From Nitrospinaceae bacterium (GTDB lineage: Bacteria > UBA8248), in contig JABJAL010000055.1 in assembly GCA_018669005.1 (NCBI GenBank), positions 1 to 55,771 on the forward strand: a DNA stretch of 55,771 nt. Reading direction: 5' to 3'. Both the position numbers and the translations under genes were made by a program. Under the pieces are notes generated by a model. It did no database searches. It was not told where the DNA came from and saw nothing but the letters and a program-made list of their open reading frames with translations. The stretch's first letter is position 1, and every line of letters starts with the position of its first letter. This document shows positions 43,210 to 51,873 of the stretch, piece by piece.

Positions 43210-44573
43210 TCTTTCAAGCTCTTCAAAATTTCGAGGCGAATAAGAGCCTCCTCGCCGCCCCACTTTCCAATCAAATAGGTAAGAACGAGCCTGAGCCACT
43301 CGGTGCGGGCCATCACATCGGGCTGCAGATAACTTGAGGCGCCAAAGCGCCACGCCCCCTCCTCATCCCGTACAAATAGGTCGGCCCGAATGTCGGGCTG
43401 GCATGCAAGGCGAATCGCCGCAAGAGCCTCCCGGCCATCAGACAGATCGTAGCGAAATTTCACATCCTCGCCCCCGAAGCGAACCACGAGCGATATGGCC
43501 TCGCCCGCCTCCTGAAGAGGCGCCGCCAGCTCGATTGAGACCGCCTCGGTTGAGGCCCCGGCATCCACTCCGAAGAGAAGATAGGTATCGCCGCCCACCG
43601 TAAGACGACCCGATGACGCGTTGCCCCGTCTCCCATCATCAAGCGCTTTTTTTAGCCAATCGGGCAATCGCTCGCGCCCGGCGTAGGCTGTCGGTGTCTC
43701 GCCCTCATCGAGCAGCCGAAGTTTCTCGCACCACTCCGATAGAGAGGCAATAAGTGGATGCACTGGATGGAAAACCTCGGCCTCCCAAGGGGTAATGCCT
43801 GCCATGCCATTGACGAGACTTGTCTGTATTGCGGCAAGGGCATTCTCCCTGGCTCGGCTCGCATCTTCGCTCCCCTGCCCCGAGGTGGCTTGTAGCGCTT
43901 CCACTGCGGCCAGCCGCGCGGCCAGCACCTCAAGATGGGGATGCCCCTGCGCGCCGGAAAATAGATTAAGCGCCTCCCCCATCTCCTCGCCCAGCCCATT
44001 GTCGGCCAGCCAACCTTCGGGCTCGAATTCGAGCGCTCCGAACCCAAGCTGTGGATCCGAAAGACGCCGCCAGAGCCCCCGTGCACCCGCAAACGCAGCC
44101 GCCGTTGCCTCCTCGCCATGAATGTCCCAAACGCTGTCGAGCTCATCTCGCAAAGAGTCTTCACTCTCCCCCCGATCAAGGGCGGCGGCGAGGCGGCGGA
44201 GCAAGAGGCTGAAAAATGCCGACTGCGCCTGGGCAAGCGATGAGAGCTTGCCAGGTGTCGAGGTGGACGATGTTAAAACAAGGTAGAGAAGACCAGGGGC
44301 GGGTTTCGTTCCCTGCGCTCCGAACAGGGGGCCCAGCCGCTCGGCTCGCTGCTGAACGGTGCTAAGCGGCTCCCCGCCCAGTAGGCGAAGATGGATGAAC
44401 GAGAGCGCAAGCACCTGCTCGGGCAGGGTGGGCTCTGCTGATAGGGGAAAGAAAAGTTCTGTGAATTGGGTGAGTGCTTCCTCGCCAGCTCGACCGAAAT
44501 TACGATCCAGATAGACCTGGCAGCGCGCGTCCCACCACTCGGCAAAGGCGGCCTGGAGACCTTGGCCGCTCAC
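43206..44573 (-). CDS. Uncharacterised large protein of the coaD-aminotransferase operon
   Basis: I do not recognise this 455-aa protein. It is soluble and helical in the first 330 residues (for example LPEQVLALSFIHLRLLGG and LSSLAQAQSAFFSLLLRRLA). A beta-rich C-terminal domain follows (RLTVGGDTYLLFGVDAGA, AISLVVRFGGEDVKFRYDL). The start is GTG, sharing GTGA with the stop of the small membrane protein gene upstream, so translation is coupled. That places it fourth in a coaD - aminotransferase - membrane protein - this gene operon. Confidence 0.72.
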   Translation of the reverse strand: MSGQGLQAAFAEWWDARCQVYLDRNFGRAGEEALTQFTELFFPLSAEPTLPEQVLALSFIHLRLLGGEPLSTVQQRAERLGPLFGAQGTKPAPGLLYLVLTSSTSTPGKLSSLAQAQSAFFSLLLRRLAAALDRGESEDSLRDELDSVWDIHGEEATAAAFAGARGLWRRLSDPQLGFGALEFEPEGWLADNGLGEEMGEALNLFSGAQGHPHLEVLAARLAAVEALQATSGQGSEDASRARENALAAIQTSLVNGMAGITPWEAEVFHPVHPLIASLSEWCEKLRLLDEGETPTAYAGRERLPDWLKKALDDGRRGNASSGRLTVGGDTYLLFGVDAGASTEAVSIELAAPLQEAGEAISLVVRFGGEDVKFRYDLSDGREALAAIRLACQPDIRADLFVRDEEGAWRFGASSYLQPDVMARTEWLRLVLTYLIGKWGGEEALIRLEILKSLKD

Positions 44574-44845
44574 GAGCGCCCAGATTCTTCGCCCGGATTG
44601 CCCGGATCGCTTTGCCCTTGGGGCGAATCGTCACTGGCGGGAATGAGCCCCGCTGCGCGGAGCCTTGCCTCGCCCTTCGTCTGAAAAAATCGGCCCGCCC
44701 CGAAGAGCGCGCCAGCCAGCAGGACGATCTGAAACTGGGCTGCCATGCCGCCCAACACAGGGATCGAGCCGGCGAAAAAAAGCGCGAAGGCGACATCGAG
44801 CAGAGCGAGTCCCTGAAGAATGCGTCCGAGCCGATAGAGTGCCAT
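44570..44845 (-). CDS. Small two-helix membrane protein
   Basis: This 91-aa protein has two hydrophobic segments (LLDVAFALFFAGSIPVLGG and FQIVLLAGALFGAGRFF) and a charged, Gly/Asp/Ser-rich C-terminus. Its ATG shares a base with the aminotransferase stop (TGATG), and its stop overlaps the next GTG, so it is firmly embedded in the operon. The function is unknown; it may anchor the 455-aa protein encoded next. Confidence 0.75.
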   Translation of the reverse strand: MALYRLGRILQGLALLDVAFALFFAGSIPVLGGMAAQFQIVLLAGALFGAGRFFQTKGEARLRAAGLIPASDDSPQGQSDPGNPGEESGRS

Positions 44846-46041
44846 CAGCCCAGCAGGCTCACCGCCGCCCGAAGGCGCTCGATGCCCTCTTTGACGTTCT
44901 CTAGCGAAGTCGCATAGGAGAAGCGGATATACCTATCATCACCAAATCCGACACCGGGAACAGCAGCACACTGGGCATGTTCAAGAAAATAGACCCCTAC
45001 GTCCATCGAATCTGTGATCTCCCCATTCGGCCCCTGCCGCCCGAAAAGATTGCTGATGCGCGGGAAGACGTAGAACGCCCCCTTGGGCATGACGCAAGAC
45101 AAGCCGTCGATGGAATTCATCCCCTCGACGATCGCCTGGCGGCGCTTGTCGTACTCGGCCCGCCACCCGTCGAGAAAATCATGCGGCCCCTGGAGGGCGG
45201 CGATGCCGCCGTATTGGGCAAACGTGGTGACGTTGCTCGTGCTTTGGCCCTGGAGGGTGTCCATCGCCTTGACAATCTCTCTGGGGGCGCAGGTGTAGCC
45301 CATCCGCCAGCCGGTCATGGCGTAGGTTTTCGAGAAGCCATCGAGGAGCAGCGTGCGCGCCTTCATCTCGGGCGAGAGGCTGGCAATTGAGACATGCTCC
45401 TCACCGTCATAGAGAAGCTTTCCATAAATTTCATCGGTGAGAACCATCGCGCTCGGGTGCGCCAGCACCTCGGCGGCGATGCCCTCGATTTCGGCACGAG
45501 TGTAAACACAGCCTGAGGGGTTGCACGGGCTGTTAATGACGACAAGCTTCGTTCGAGGGCTCATGGCGGCGGCAAGCTCCTCGCGGGTCATCTTGAAGTT
45601 GTTCTCCTCGCTCGTCTCAACGCGAACAACCCTCGCCCCGGCAAGCGTCGCCACGGGTTCGTATGCCACCCAAATCGGCGCCGGTATCACGATTTCATCA
45701 CCTTCTTCAAGCAACACATGGAGCGCGTTGAAAACCGACTGCTTGCCGCCCACCGTGCAGATGATTTCATCCGGCGTGTACGTGACCCCCTTGTGCTCGG
45801 CCACCCAATCGCAGATTGCCTGGCGGAGCGCGGGGATGCCGCTCACCGCCGTATATTTCGTCTGCCCATCGCGAAGGGCCTTGATGGCGCCCTCTTTTAT
45901 ATGATCGGGGGTGTCGAAATCAGGCTCCCCTGCTGCGAACGAGATGACATCAACACCCTGCGCCTTTAATTCGGCTGCTTTGGTGTTCATGGCGAGGGTG
46001 GGGATTGGAGGCAACTTACCCATACGTGATGCGAGCTTCAT
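44845..46041 (-). CDS. Class I pyridoxal-phosphate aminotransferase (aspartate aminotransferase-like)
   Basis: This fold-type I aminotransferase has 398 aa. VISFAAGEPDFDTPDHIKEG is at the N-terminus, and VVINSPCNPSGCVYTRAEIE contains the PLP-contacting Asn-Pro. VLTDEIYGKLLYDGEEHVS holds the Asp/Tyr pair. LLDGFSKTYAMTGWRMGY has the Schiff-base Lys, and YIRFSYATSLENVKEGIERL has the carboxylate-binding Arg. I used the ATG at 46041, with GGGAG six bases ahead. It is close to the type Ib aspartate aminotransferases. coaD lies just upstream in the same operon. Confidence 0.94.
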   Translation of the reverse strand: MKLASRMGKLPPIPTLAMNTKAAELKAQGVDVISFAAGEPDFDTPDHIKEGAIKALRDGQTKYTAVSGIPALRQAICDWVAEHKGVTYTPDEIICTVGGKQSVFNALHVLLEEGDEIVIPAPIWVAYEPVATLAGARVVRVETSEENNFKMTREELAAAMSPRTKLVVINSPCNPSGCVYTRAEIEGIAAEVLAHPSAMVLTDEIYGKLLYDGEEHVSIASLSPEMKARTLLLDGFSKTYAMTGWRMGYTCAPREIVKAMDTLQGQSTSNVTTFAQYGGIAALQGPHDFLDGWRAEYDKRRQAIVEGMNSIDGLSCVMPKGAFYVFPRISNLFGRQGPNGEITDSMDVGVYFLEHAQCAAVPGVGFGDDRYIRFSYATSLENVKEGIERLRAAVSLLG

Positions 46042-46057
46042 GACTGGACTCCCGGTA

Positions 46058-46549
46058 CTATGATGATTTATTAAAGCGGCGACCAAGCGCCTCGGCCACC
46101 TTCGCGGGGACGAACTGGCTTATGTCGCCGCCGAATGAGGCAACTTCCTTAACGAGGCTTGAACTCAAGAAACTGTACTGCTCGCTCGGCGTCAAAAATA
46201 CCGTCTCGATATTCTTGTCGAGTTGGCGATTCATAAGGGTCATCTGGAATTCATACTCAAAATCGCTCACCGCCCGGATACCCCGCACGATGACGTTCAC
46301 CCCGAGGTCTGCAGCGAATTCAACCAAAAGACGCTTCTCGAAGCTGACGATCTCCAGATTTTCAACCCCCTCAAGCGCGTCCATGAAGAACTGTTTTCTC
46401 TCCTCGAAGGAGAACAACGTGGTCTTCTCAGGGTTCAGTGTGACGGCAACATACACCTTGTCGAAAATATGTAGACTTCGGCGGATTACGTCGAGATGTC
46501 CCATCGTCGGGGGATCAAAGGTTCCAGGATATATCGCCAGACGATCCAT
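46058..46549 (-). CDS. coaD: Phosphopantetheine adenylyltransferase
   Basis: This enzyme (163 aa) makes dephospho-CoA from 4'-phosphopantetheine and ATP. The nucleotidyltransferase motif is YPGTFDPPTMGHLDVIRR (T/HxGH). NVIVRGIRAVSDFEYEFQMT and FLTPSEQYSFLSSSLVKEVA are diagnostic for CoaD. The start is the ATG eight codons inside the longest frame, matching the usual N-terminus MxxxAIYPGTFDP. It is the first gene of the operon with the aminotransferase. Confidence 0.97.
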   Translation of the reverse strand: MDRLAIYPGTFDPPTMGHLDVIRRSLHIFDKVYVAVTLNPEKTTLFSFEERKQFFMDALEGVENLEIVSFEKRLLVEFAADLGVNVIVRGIRAVSDFEYEFQMTLMNRQLDKNIETVFLTPSEQYSFLSSSLVKEVASFGGDISQFVPAKVAEALGRRFNKSS

Positions 46550-46685
46550 GAAATCAATGCCTTTCGGGTGCATGAAGAAAAAAAATAACGGCCCGCTTAT
46601 CTTAAATCCGGATGCTTAAACTAGTCTTTTCCCAAGCGGTGTGTCAACTTAAAGCTGCGAGGCACCTTATTATACGGCATTTTTA

Positions 46686-47609
46686 GTGGCGGTGGGGATC
46701 GCCGCCAGACGAGAGAGGACAACCGCTGCCTTGGACCTATTTCCCCTCGGCCTGATATTCATCGCCGCCTTTTTACACGCTTTTTGGAATTTTGCCGCCA
46801 AGGGCGCGGACGAGCCAAGGGCGATGCTCCAAATATCGCTCTGGGCCTCGCTCATCATATTCGCCCCGGTTTTTATCTGGCGCTTTGAGCTGGCAGCGAT
46901 TCCCCCCGGCGCATGGAAATTTATCCTCACCACTGGCACTCTCCATTCTTTTTATTTCTACGCTCTTGGCCGCGCCTATCAAGAGGGCGAGCTTTCGAGA
47001 ATCTATCCGCTGGCGCGGGGCTCGGCCCCGGTCCTGGCGGCGATGTTGGCGGTCCTCTTTTTAGGCGAGCGAATCTCGCTCACCGGCGGCGCGGCGATTC
47101 TGCTCATCGTGGCGGGGGTGTTCACTTCTCATATTGGCCCCGGGACCGCCGGGATGCGCGGCATCCTCGGATTGTTCAAGGAGCCGGGAAGCCGATGGGC
47201 GCTCGCCACAGGGCTCGTGACCTCGATCTACTCGGTCGTGGACAAGGCGGGTGTCACGCTTGCCCCGCCAGAGATTTATATCTACCTCATGTTCACACTA
47301 ACGGCGCTTTTGAATCTCTCGCTTCAACTTACAAAAGAGCGAGTGAACCTCAAAACCCTGCACCTTGGCGATCCGAAAACGCTTCTGCGCGCCGCCACTG
47401 GTGGTTTTTGCATGATGGGGGCCTACGGGCTCGTATTATTTGCGATGCGAATGAGCCAGGTGAGCTACGTTGTTGCGGCCAGGGAGGTAAGCGTCCTTAT
47501 CGGCGCGGCGCTGGGGGTGTTCATTCTCAAAGAGGGCGGAAAACGCCAGAAGATGATCGGCGCCGGGCTCGTCGCGGCCGGGCTTGTTATCTTCGCGCTG
47601 GTAGAATAG
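46686..47609 (+). CDS. EamA/DMT-superfamily transporter
   Basis: This protein of about 300 aa has ten hydrophobic segments in two EamA repeats (AAFLHAFWNFAAKGADEP, and later GGFCMMGAYGLVLFAM). SRIYPLARGSAPVLAAMLAV with FLGERISLTGGAAILLIVAG closes repeat 1, and AREVSVLIGAALGVFILKEG closes repeat 2. These are drug/metabolite exporters or importers of unknown substrate. The start is unclear: GTG at 46686 is used here, with TTG at 46731 as an alternative. A terminator follows at 47629-47659. Confidence 0.88.
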   Translation: MAVGIAARRERTTAALDLFPLGLIFIAAFLHAFWNFAAKGADEPRAMLQISLWASLIIFAPVFIWRFELAAIPPGAWKFILTTGTLHSFYFYALGRAYQEGELSRIYPLARGSAPVLAAMLAVLFLGERISLTGGAAILLIVAGVFTSHIGPGTAGMRGILGLFKEPGSRWALATGLVTSIYSVVDKAGVTLAPPEIYIYLMFTLTALLNLSLQLTKERVNLKTLHLGDPKTLLRAATGGFCMMGAYGLVLFAMRMSQVSYVVAAREVSVLIGAALGVFILKEGGKRQKMIGAGLVAAGLVIFALVE

Positions 47610-47628
47610 CTCAGGACACATAAAAAAC

Positions 47629-47659
47629 GGGGCGGGCCGCGATATCCACAGCCCGCCCC
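47629..47659. terminator. Rho-independent terminator between convergent genes
   Basis: GGGGCGGGC (47629-47637) pairs perfectly with GCCCGCCCC (47651-47659). The A-run before the hairpin becomes a T-run on the minus strand, so it chiefly ends the exported-protein gene at 47687-48604. It may also stop the EamA transcript. Confidence 0.85.
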
Positions 47660-47686
47660 AGATTAGAAATTACTCTGAATCAAAAA

Positions 47687-48604
47687 CTATTTGCCGCTTT
47701 TTCCTTTTCCCTTCGGCGGAACGAGCCGGACCGTATCGGTACCTTCCAGATCGGTGCCGTCGACATCTTGTCCGGTCAGTACACCCTCGGTATCACTGTC
47801 GGAAAATGATGTGTCCTGGGTGCCGAAGTGGCAGACGAGATCGGCGAGGCCGTCAGCGTTCACGTCCTCGGGCGAGCATTTACGGGGAGCGGCGTCACCG
47901 GGACCAAAGGCCAAGGTTGCGACATCCACCCGCGCTACAGCGTCGAAATCAGCGTCCGAGAGAATGGCGACCGGAATGTTGCCCTTAGAGCCCGTGTTGA
48001 TGCTGTTGGGCTCGCCTCCCGGCTTGATGTCGAGATCGACTTCGATAAGCTGGGGGCCGACCACGAAGGTAACTTTCAAGCTCTGGGACGGGCCACGGCA
48101 GGTCGGGCCGTTGATTCCGCCCCAGTTCGAGTTGCTGCGGTTCCAAAGAGTCGGACGGACGATATAGGCATTTGAAGTGAGGCAACGGCACACTCTGGTT
48201 CTTTGCCAATCCCCGACCGGCAATGTATTTGAGTTTATTTCAATGCCATAACCGCACTGACCTACATTCCAGGTGCGACCGTCGCATGATAAAGTGAACA
48301 GATATGGGCCGTTCCCCAGAGCGCTGGCGATTTGCTGCGCCTTCACGGGATCGCTGCAGGTTGCCCCCACCGGATCGCGGCTTCCCGAGATGGTCACCGA
48401 ACTGGTGGTGGCGATGTTCGCCTTTACATCCGCCCGGAACGTTTTCCAGTTATCCCACTGGGGGTCGCCAGCAGCGTACCCAGTGCGGTAGGTAAAATTT
48501 TCCGAATAGACGACTTCGCCGGGAGCGGCGATCACAGGCCTCGGGGCCGATAGCACGACAATCACGGCGGCGGCGAGTAGGGTCATGCAGATTCGTTTCA
48601 GCAT
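47687..48604 (-). CDS. Exported protein with a C-terminal IKPGxxPNSIN-type beta domain
   Basis: This 305-aa protein has a signal peptide (MLKRICMTLLAAAVIVVLSA, cleavage near VIA-AP). A Cys-containing N-terminal domain follows at about 30-180, then a C-terminal domain beginning VDLDIKPGGEPNSINTGSKG and IPVAILSDADFDA. It continues to SPEDVNADGLADLVCHFGTQ. I recognise this as a common calcium-like, Asp-rich module at the ends of exported proteins. AGGAG precedes the ATG. The last residues are Lys/Gly-rich. Confidence 0.82.
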   Translation of the reverse strand: MLKRICMTLLAAAVIVVLSAPRPVIAAPGEVVYSENFTYRTGYAAGDPQWDNWKTFRADVKANIATTSSVTISGSRDPVGATCSDPVKAQQIASALGNGPYLFTLSCDGRTWNVGQCGYGIEINSNTLPVGDWQRTRVCRCLTSNAYIVRPTLWNRSNSNWGGINGPTCRGPSQSLKVTFVVGPQLIEVDLDIKPGGEPNSINTGSKGNIPVAILSDADFDAVARVDVATLAFGPGDAAPRKCSPEDVNADGLADLVCHFGTQDTSFSDSDTEGVLTGQDVDGTDLEGTDTVRLVPPKGKGKSGK

Positions 48605-48921
48605 CTCCAGACTCCTCTAAAGGGTAAAATTTCAAAATTCAGTTTCATGATCTCTCCGAGCGATTTACTCAGATAAATCCATAGGCCAGAATTAATCCGG
48701 TATTATTTCGCTGCGAAAAATCCCTTACCTAGGCGATGGGGTCAAATCTTCAATTTGATAGTTATTATTATAAACGGGCTCCTATATTGTCAAGACAAAA
48801 AGAGCATTTTATCTATTTTAGTCATATAGTATGAGACACTCCATCGAGTGGGACTGAGAGAAATCAGGGGACAAAGACAGACGCCAGCACACAACCTTAT
48901 ATTATTTAATGGTTTATCCCC
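48605..48921. other. AT-rich intergenic region
   Basis: This 317-base gap between two minus-strand genes is AT-rich. It should carry the promoter of the exported-protein gene. A small palindrome (TTTCGC-T-GCGAAA) sits near 48707-48719. A plus-strand TTGTCA-N17-TATCTA pair (48787-48815) has no plus-strand gene after it. Nothing else is apparent. Confidence 0.45.
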
Positions 48922-49479
48922 TCACCCCTTCTTGAGCACTTCGCGGACCATGTGGCTGATCTCAGGCAGTATGATTTTTTCCATGCCAGTGCGGCAAGCA
49001 TTCCCGGAACCAGGAAGGGTCATGATGATGGTGTCCTGGCAGGTGCCCGCCGTCGCGCGGGTGAGGATCGAGGCGGTGCCGATGTCGAGGTAGCTCACAT
49101 AGCGAAACAACTCACCGAAGCCGGGCATCTCTTTTTCGATCATCGAGAGAGCAACGTCGTAGGTCGTGTCTCGCTGGGTGATGCCGGTGCCGCCGTTCGT
49201 GATGACGACCTGGACGGCGGGGTCCGAGCAGGCCTCCTCGAGCGCGCCTCTGATTTGCCCGGCGTCATCCTTGACGATGCGCGTGAAGGCGATTTTGTGA
49301 CCGCAATCGGTGAGCATGTTGGCGATGAGCTTGCCGCTCGTGTCCGTCTCTGAGGTTCTCGTGTCACTCACCGTGATAACGCTGCAGGTGACGGCGTCGG
49401 GGCCCTCGGCACGGTGCTCCTCGTAAGTTTTTTTCTCCGCCGCTTGGGCAATTTCATCGCGGCTTGGTCCCTGGCTCAT
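48922..49479 (-). CDS. moaB: MoaB/MogA-family molybdenum cofactor biosynthesis protein
   Basis: This molybdopterin-adenylyltransferase-like protein has 185 aa. The MoCF-domain motifs are present: CSVITVSDTRTSETDTSGKL, VVITNGGTGITQRDTTYD (the pterin-binding TGGTG-type loop) and PGFGELFRYVSYLDIGTAS, then MTLPGSGNACRTGMEKIILPE with the PGSxxA element. An N-terminal extension of about 25 residues is hydrophilic. GGAGA precedes the ATG. No other moa/moe gene is in the window. Confidence 0.93.
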   Translation of the reverse strand: MSQGPSRDEIAQAAEKKTYEEHRAEGPDAVTCSVITVSDTRTSETDTSGKLIANMLTDCGHKIAFTRIVKDDAGQIRGALEEACSDPAVQVVITNGGTGITQRDTTYDVALSMIEKEMPGFGELFRYVSYLDIGTASILTRATAGTCQDTIIMTLPGSGNACRTGMEKIILPEISHMVREVLKKG

Positions 49480-49867
49480 GGGGCGCGCTCTCCTTTATTC
49501 GGTTAAGGCCGCAGGCGACGCGGGCCACTGTCTATTCATTAGGCCCCCAAACCTAGCCGATGGGCCATCCATGGGCAACGGACCGAGGGGCGGTCCCGAG
49601 GGCGGTCCCGGGACCGGTCTCATGGCACCCTAGATGCGGCGTAGGCTCAACCTATTGTCAGGCTCGGTCCGGGAAAACCCACTGAAAATCATCCCGGACC
49701 AGTGGGTATTTAACTCCTCGGCGGGCAATATCTGGGAAAAAATAGCGAGATATATGCTCCAGGCCACATAATTTTGCAAGATTTTTGGAACATTCTCGCC
49801 CCTTTTGTTGTCTAATATAATAGATGGGCCGCCAGCGAACTTTGCACATGCCAAAAAAGGACACACG
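49480..49867. other. Intergenic region with GC-rich short repeats and a structured leader
   Basis: This 388-base gap between divergent genes contains two imperfect 12-13 base units reading CGAGGGGCGGTCC / CGAGGGCGGTCCC near 49585-49610, and the structured segment 49666-49706 described separately. The rest is AT-rich and leads to the exported-protein gene. I see no other gene. Confidence 0.5.
49666..49706 (+). other. Interleaved inverted repeats in the leader of the 49868 gene
   Basis: GGTCCGGG (49666-49673) can pair with CCCGGACC (49693-49700), and CCCACT (49678-49683) can pair with AGTGGG (49701-49706). The two pairings cross. A third small hairpin, GGG-AAAA-CCC (49671-49680), competes with both. 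This could be a folded or switching RNA leader, or a DNA palindrome; its role is not known. Confidence 0.4.
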
Positions 49868-50455
49868 ATGAAAAAGAAAACTCTATTCAGAGCCTCGGCA
49901 CTGGCGCTGGCATTTAGTCTCATGGCAGCTGGCGGGGTAAGCGCTTTCTTCTCGTTCATTCTGCCTATGCGCGAGGGCCCAACCGGAGAGGAACACACCC
50001 CCGTCATCACGGCCGTCGCAGCGCAAAAAAAAATTCGTGATGGAGAGTTTTGGAAAATCTACATCCAGGCCACCGACCCGGACGGCGACCTCGACAGGAT
50101 TCAGATATCTTTCGAGCAGCTAGGCGGCTCCTATGTGCCCGACATCATCATGCAGGACAAAAAAACTGACAAAATGAACGGCGCCCTGCTGGTCTGGGCC
50201 GCTCTCAGCGGAGGCACCGGCAGCACCTCCAATACGATTTACGGAAAGGCCGAGATTCGCGTTGAGGACAGGGCCGGCAACCTCAGTAAACCCAAATTCA
50301 TAGAATTCGAGGTGCAGACATTGGGCCCCCCGGACACTTTCGCCCCGCCAGCCGGCTTTGATGCCGCCACCAATCTCGGGGAGGCCGAATTTCCTCTCCA
50401 GACCGACGAGGACCTCACGGGCGATGACGATGACGCCGCCGACAGAGGGGCCTGA
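49868..50455 (+). CDS. Exported protein with Ig-like/PKD-style beta domain
   Basis: This 195-aa protein starts at the ATG with AAAGGA six bases ahead. The signal peptide (MKKKTLFRASALALAFSLMA, cleavage near VSA-FF) leads to a beta-rich domain. Its pattern IYIQATDPDGDLDRIQISFE, then KAEIRVEDRAGNLSKPKFIE, resembles bacterial Ig/cadherin-like modules, where DPDGD is calcium-loop like. The acidic C-terminus (TDEDLTGDDDDAA) is disordered. The function is unknown. A strong terminator follows. Confidence 0.75.
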   Translation: MKKKTLFRASALALAFSLMAAGGVSAFFSFILPMREGPTGEEHTPVITAVAAQKKIRDGEFWKIYIQATDPDGDLDRIQISFEQLGGSYVPDIIMQDKKTDKMNGALLVWAALSGGTGSTSNTIYGKAEIRVEDRAGNLSKPKFIEFEVQTLGPPDTFAPPAGFDAATNLGEAEFPLQTDEDLTGDDDDAADRGA

Positions 50456-50475
50456 TCAAAAAACAGCGCACAAAT

Positions 50476-50515
50476 AAAAAGGGGAGAGAGGCATCTGGCC
50501 TCCCTCCCCTTTTTT
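50476..50515. terminator. Rho-independent terminator (bidirectional)
   Basis: AAAAAGGGGAGAGAGGC pairs with GGCCTCCCTCCCCTTTTT with small mismatches around a short loop, followed by a T-run. It lies between convergent genes ending at 50455 and 50534. Confidence 0.9.
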
Positions 50516-50533
50516 CTTTTCTTCGTACTTAAA

Positions 50534-51748
50534 CTAGCGCGTACGCCCCGTCGACGTGTCGAGCTTGTGCACGTCGGTGACGAGCCTCTCGTCATAGGGA
50601 TAGGGCGTGTAGACGTCCGGGCCCTCTTTCCTGACGACGACGTTGTTCTCAAGTCTGAAGCCGCCGATTCCGACCTTGCCCGCGTAGGGCTCAAGGTTGA
50701 AGGTCATCCCCTCCTCGAGATCGAGGGGATCGTCATAGGCCGCCGGGCTGAAGTAGGGAAGCTCCCAGGGGTTGGTTCCCGAGCCGTGGCCCAGGCTGTC
50801 GAGCACATAGGGCTCGGCCGCCTTGTAAACGTCGAGCGTAGTGTTGCCCACCTTCGAGGCCTCGCACGAGTCCCAAACGGCGTTATAGCTGTTCATATGC
50901 CATTCGATCTGCTCCGGAGTCGGCATGATGTCGCCGCAAATCCAGGTCCGCGTGAAATCGCCCCAGTAGCCGTTGAAGCAGCCGCCGATGTCGATGATCA
51001 CGGGATCGCCCATGCGGATAATGCGGTCGGACGTCAGCCGCCGGTAGGGCGCGGTGTAGGGGCCCGAGCACACGATGTTGGCGCACTGGGTCCATTCGCT
51101 GCCAAGCGCCGTCATGGTCTCCCACGCCACGGCGAGCACTTCACACTCCTTGACGCCCGGCTTCAGGAAATCAAGCGCGGCATGCATCCCCGCCTCGGTG
51201 ATGACCGTCGCCGCCTTCAAGCAATGAATCTCATCCTGGGTCTTGATAATCTTCGCCTTCATCAAGACCACGTAGCCGTCTACGAACTCGGTCTTTGGGA
51301 AGGCTTCTTTGAGATGTTTTTCGATCGAGGGGCTCCAGAGGTCGACGCCCACCTTCTTGCCATCGAGGTTGCCGATGAGGCCCTCGACGCGCTTGGCCCA
51401 GTCCTTCACCGCCGAGATATCGCGCAGGTTCGCGCGCTTTTGAATCTGCTCGGAGGCAAGCCAAGTCATGCGCGCGTGAACGTGATCGTCATCCATGCTG
51501 AAGATATAGGGCTCCTGTCCCTTGGCCAGCACGCAGGCCGCCATGCCGAGCGAGGCCGTCGGATGCAGGTGGGAGCGAAAACCCGTCAGATAGCGGCAAT
51601 CCTCCGTCCGAAAGACGAAAAGCGCGTCCACATCGCTGGCGTCAAGCGCGTCTTTGGCCCGCTGCAGGCGCTCCTTCCTCATGCGGTCAAAATTAATCCG
51701 CTCCTCCCAATCGACACCCATCAAGCCATGATCACCAAGATCAGCCAT
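50534..51748 (-). CDS. M24-family metallopeptidase (second copy)
   Basis: This protein of about 404 aa has a creatinase N-terminal domain (RTEDCRYLTGFRSHLHPTAS) and a pita-bread catalytic domain. Metal ligands are visible in PVIIDIGGCFNGYWGDFTRT (two Asp), SLGHGSGTNPWELPYFS (His) and FNLEPYAGK (Glu). RLENNVVVRKEG carries the last Glu. The set is complete. The start is the ATG of MADLGDHG, since upstream codons are less favourable. It is distinct from the M24 protein at 26942 and probably has a different substrate. Confidence 0.9.
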   Translation of the reverse strand: MADLGDHGLMGVDWEERINFDRMRKERLQRAKDALDASDVDALFVFRTEDCRYLTGFRSHLHPTASLGMAACVLAKGQEPYIFSMDDDHVHARMTWLASEQIQKRANLRDISAVKDWAKRVEGLIGNLDGKKVGVDLWSPSIEKHLKEAFPKTEFVDGYVVLMKAKIIKTQDEIHCLKAATVITEAGMHAALDFLKPGVKECEVLAVAWETMTALGSEWTQCANIVCSGPYTAPYRRLTSDRIIRMGDPVIIDIGGCFNGYWGDFTRTWICGDIMPTPEQIEWHMNSYNAVWDSCEASKVGNTTLDVYKAAEPYVLDSLGHGSGTNPWELPYFSPAAYDDPLDLEEGMTFNLEPYAGKVGIGGFRLENNVVVRKEGPDVYTPYPYDERLVTDVHKLDTSTGRTR

Positions 51749-51873
51749 TTTCCTCATTCTCCTTGTTCGAAAAATTATAAATGCGGCGGCGGGCCACAAT
51801 CCGGGGCGCGCCGCACCCCCTGTGCTAGAATCGGCATGCTAACCCATTCCCCGAGATCAATGAAGGCCGGGCG

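Noticed and set aside
48787-48815. Plus-strand promoter TTGTCA-N17-TATCTA
   Set aside because: No plus-strand gene lies downstream; AT-rich sequence gives such matches by chance.
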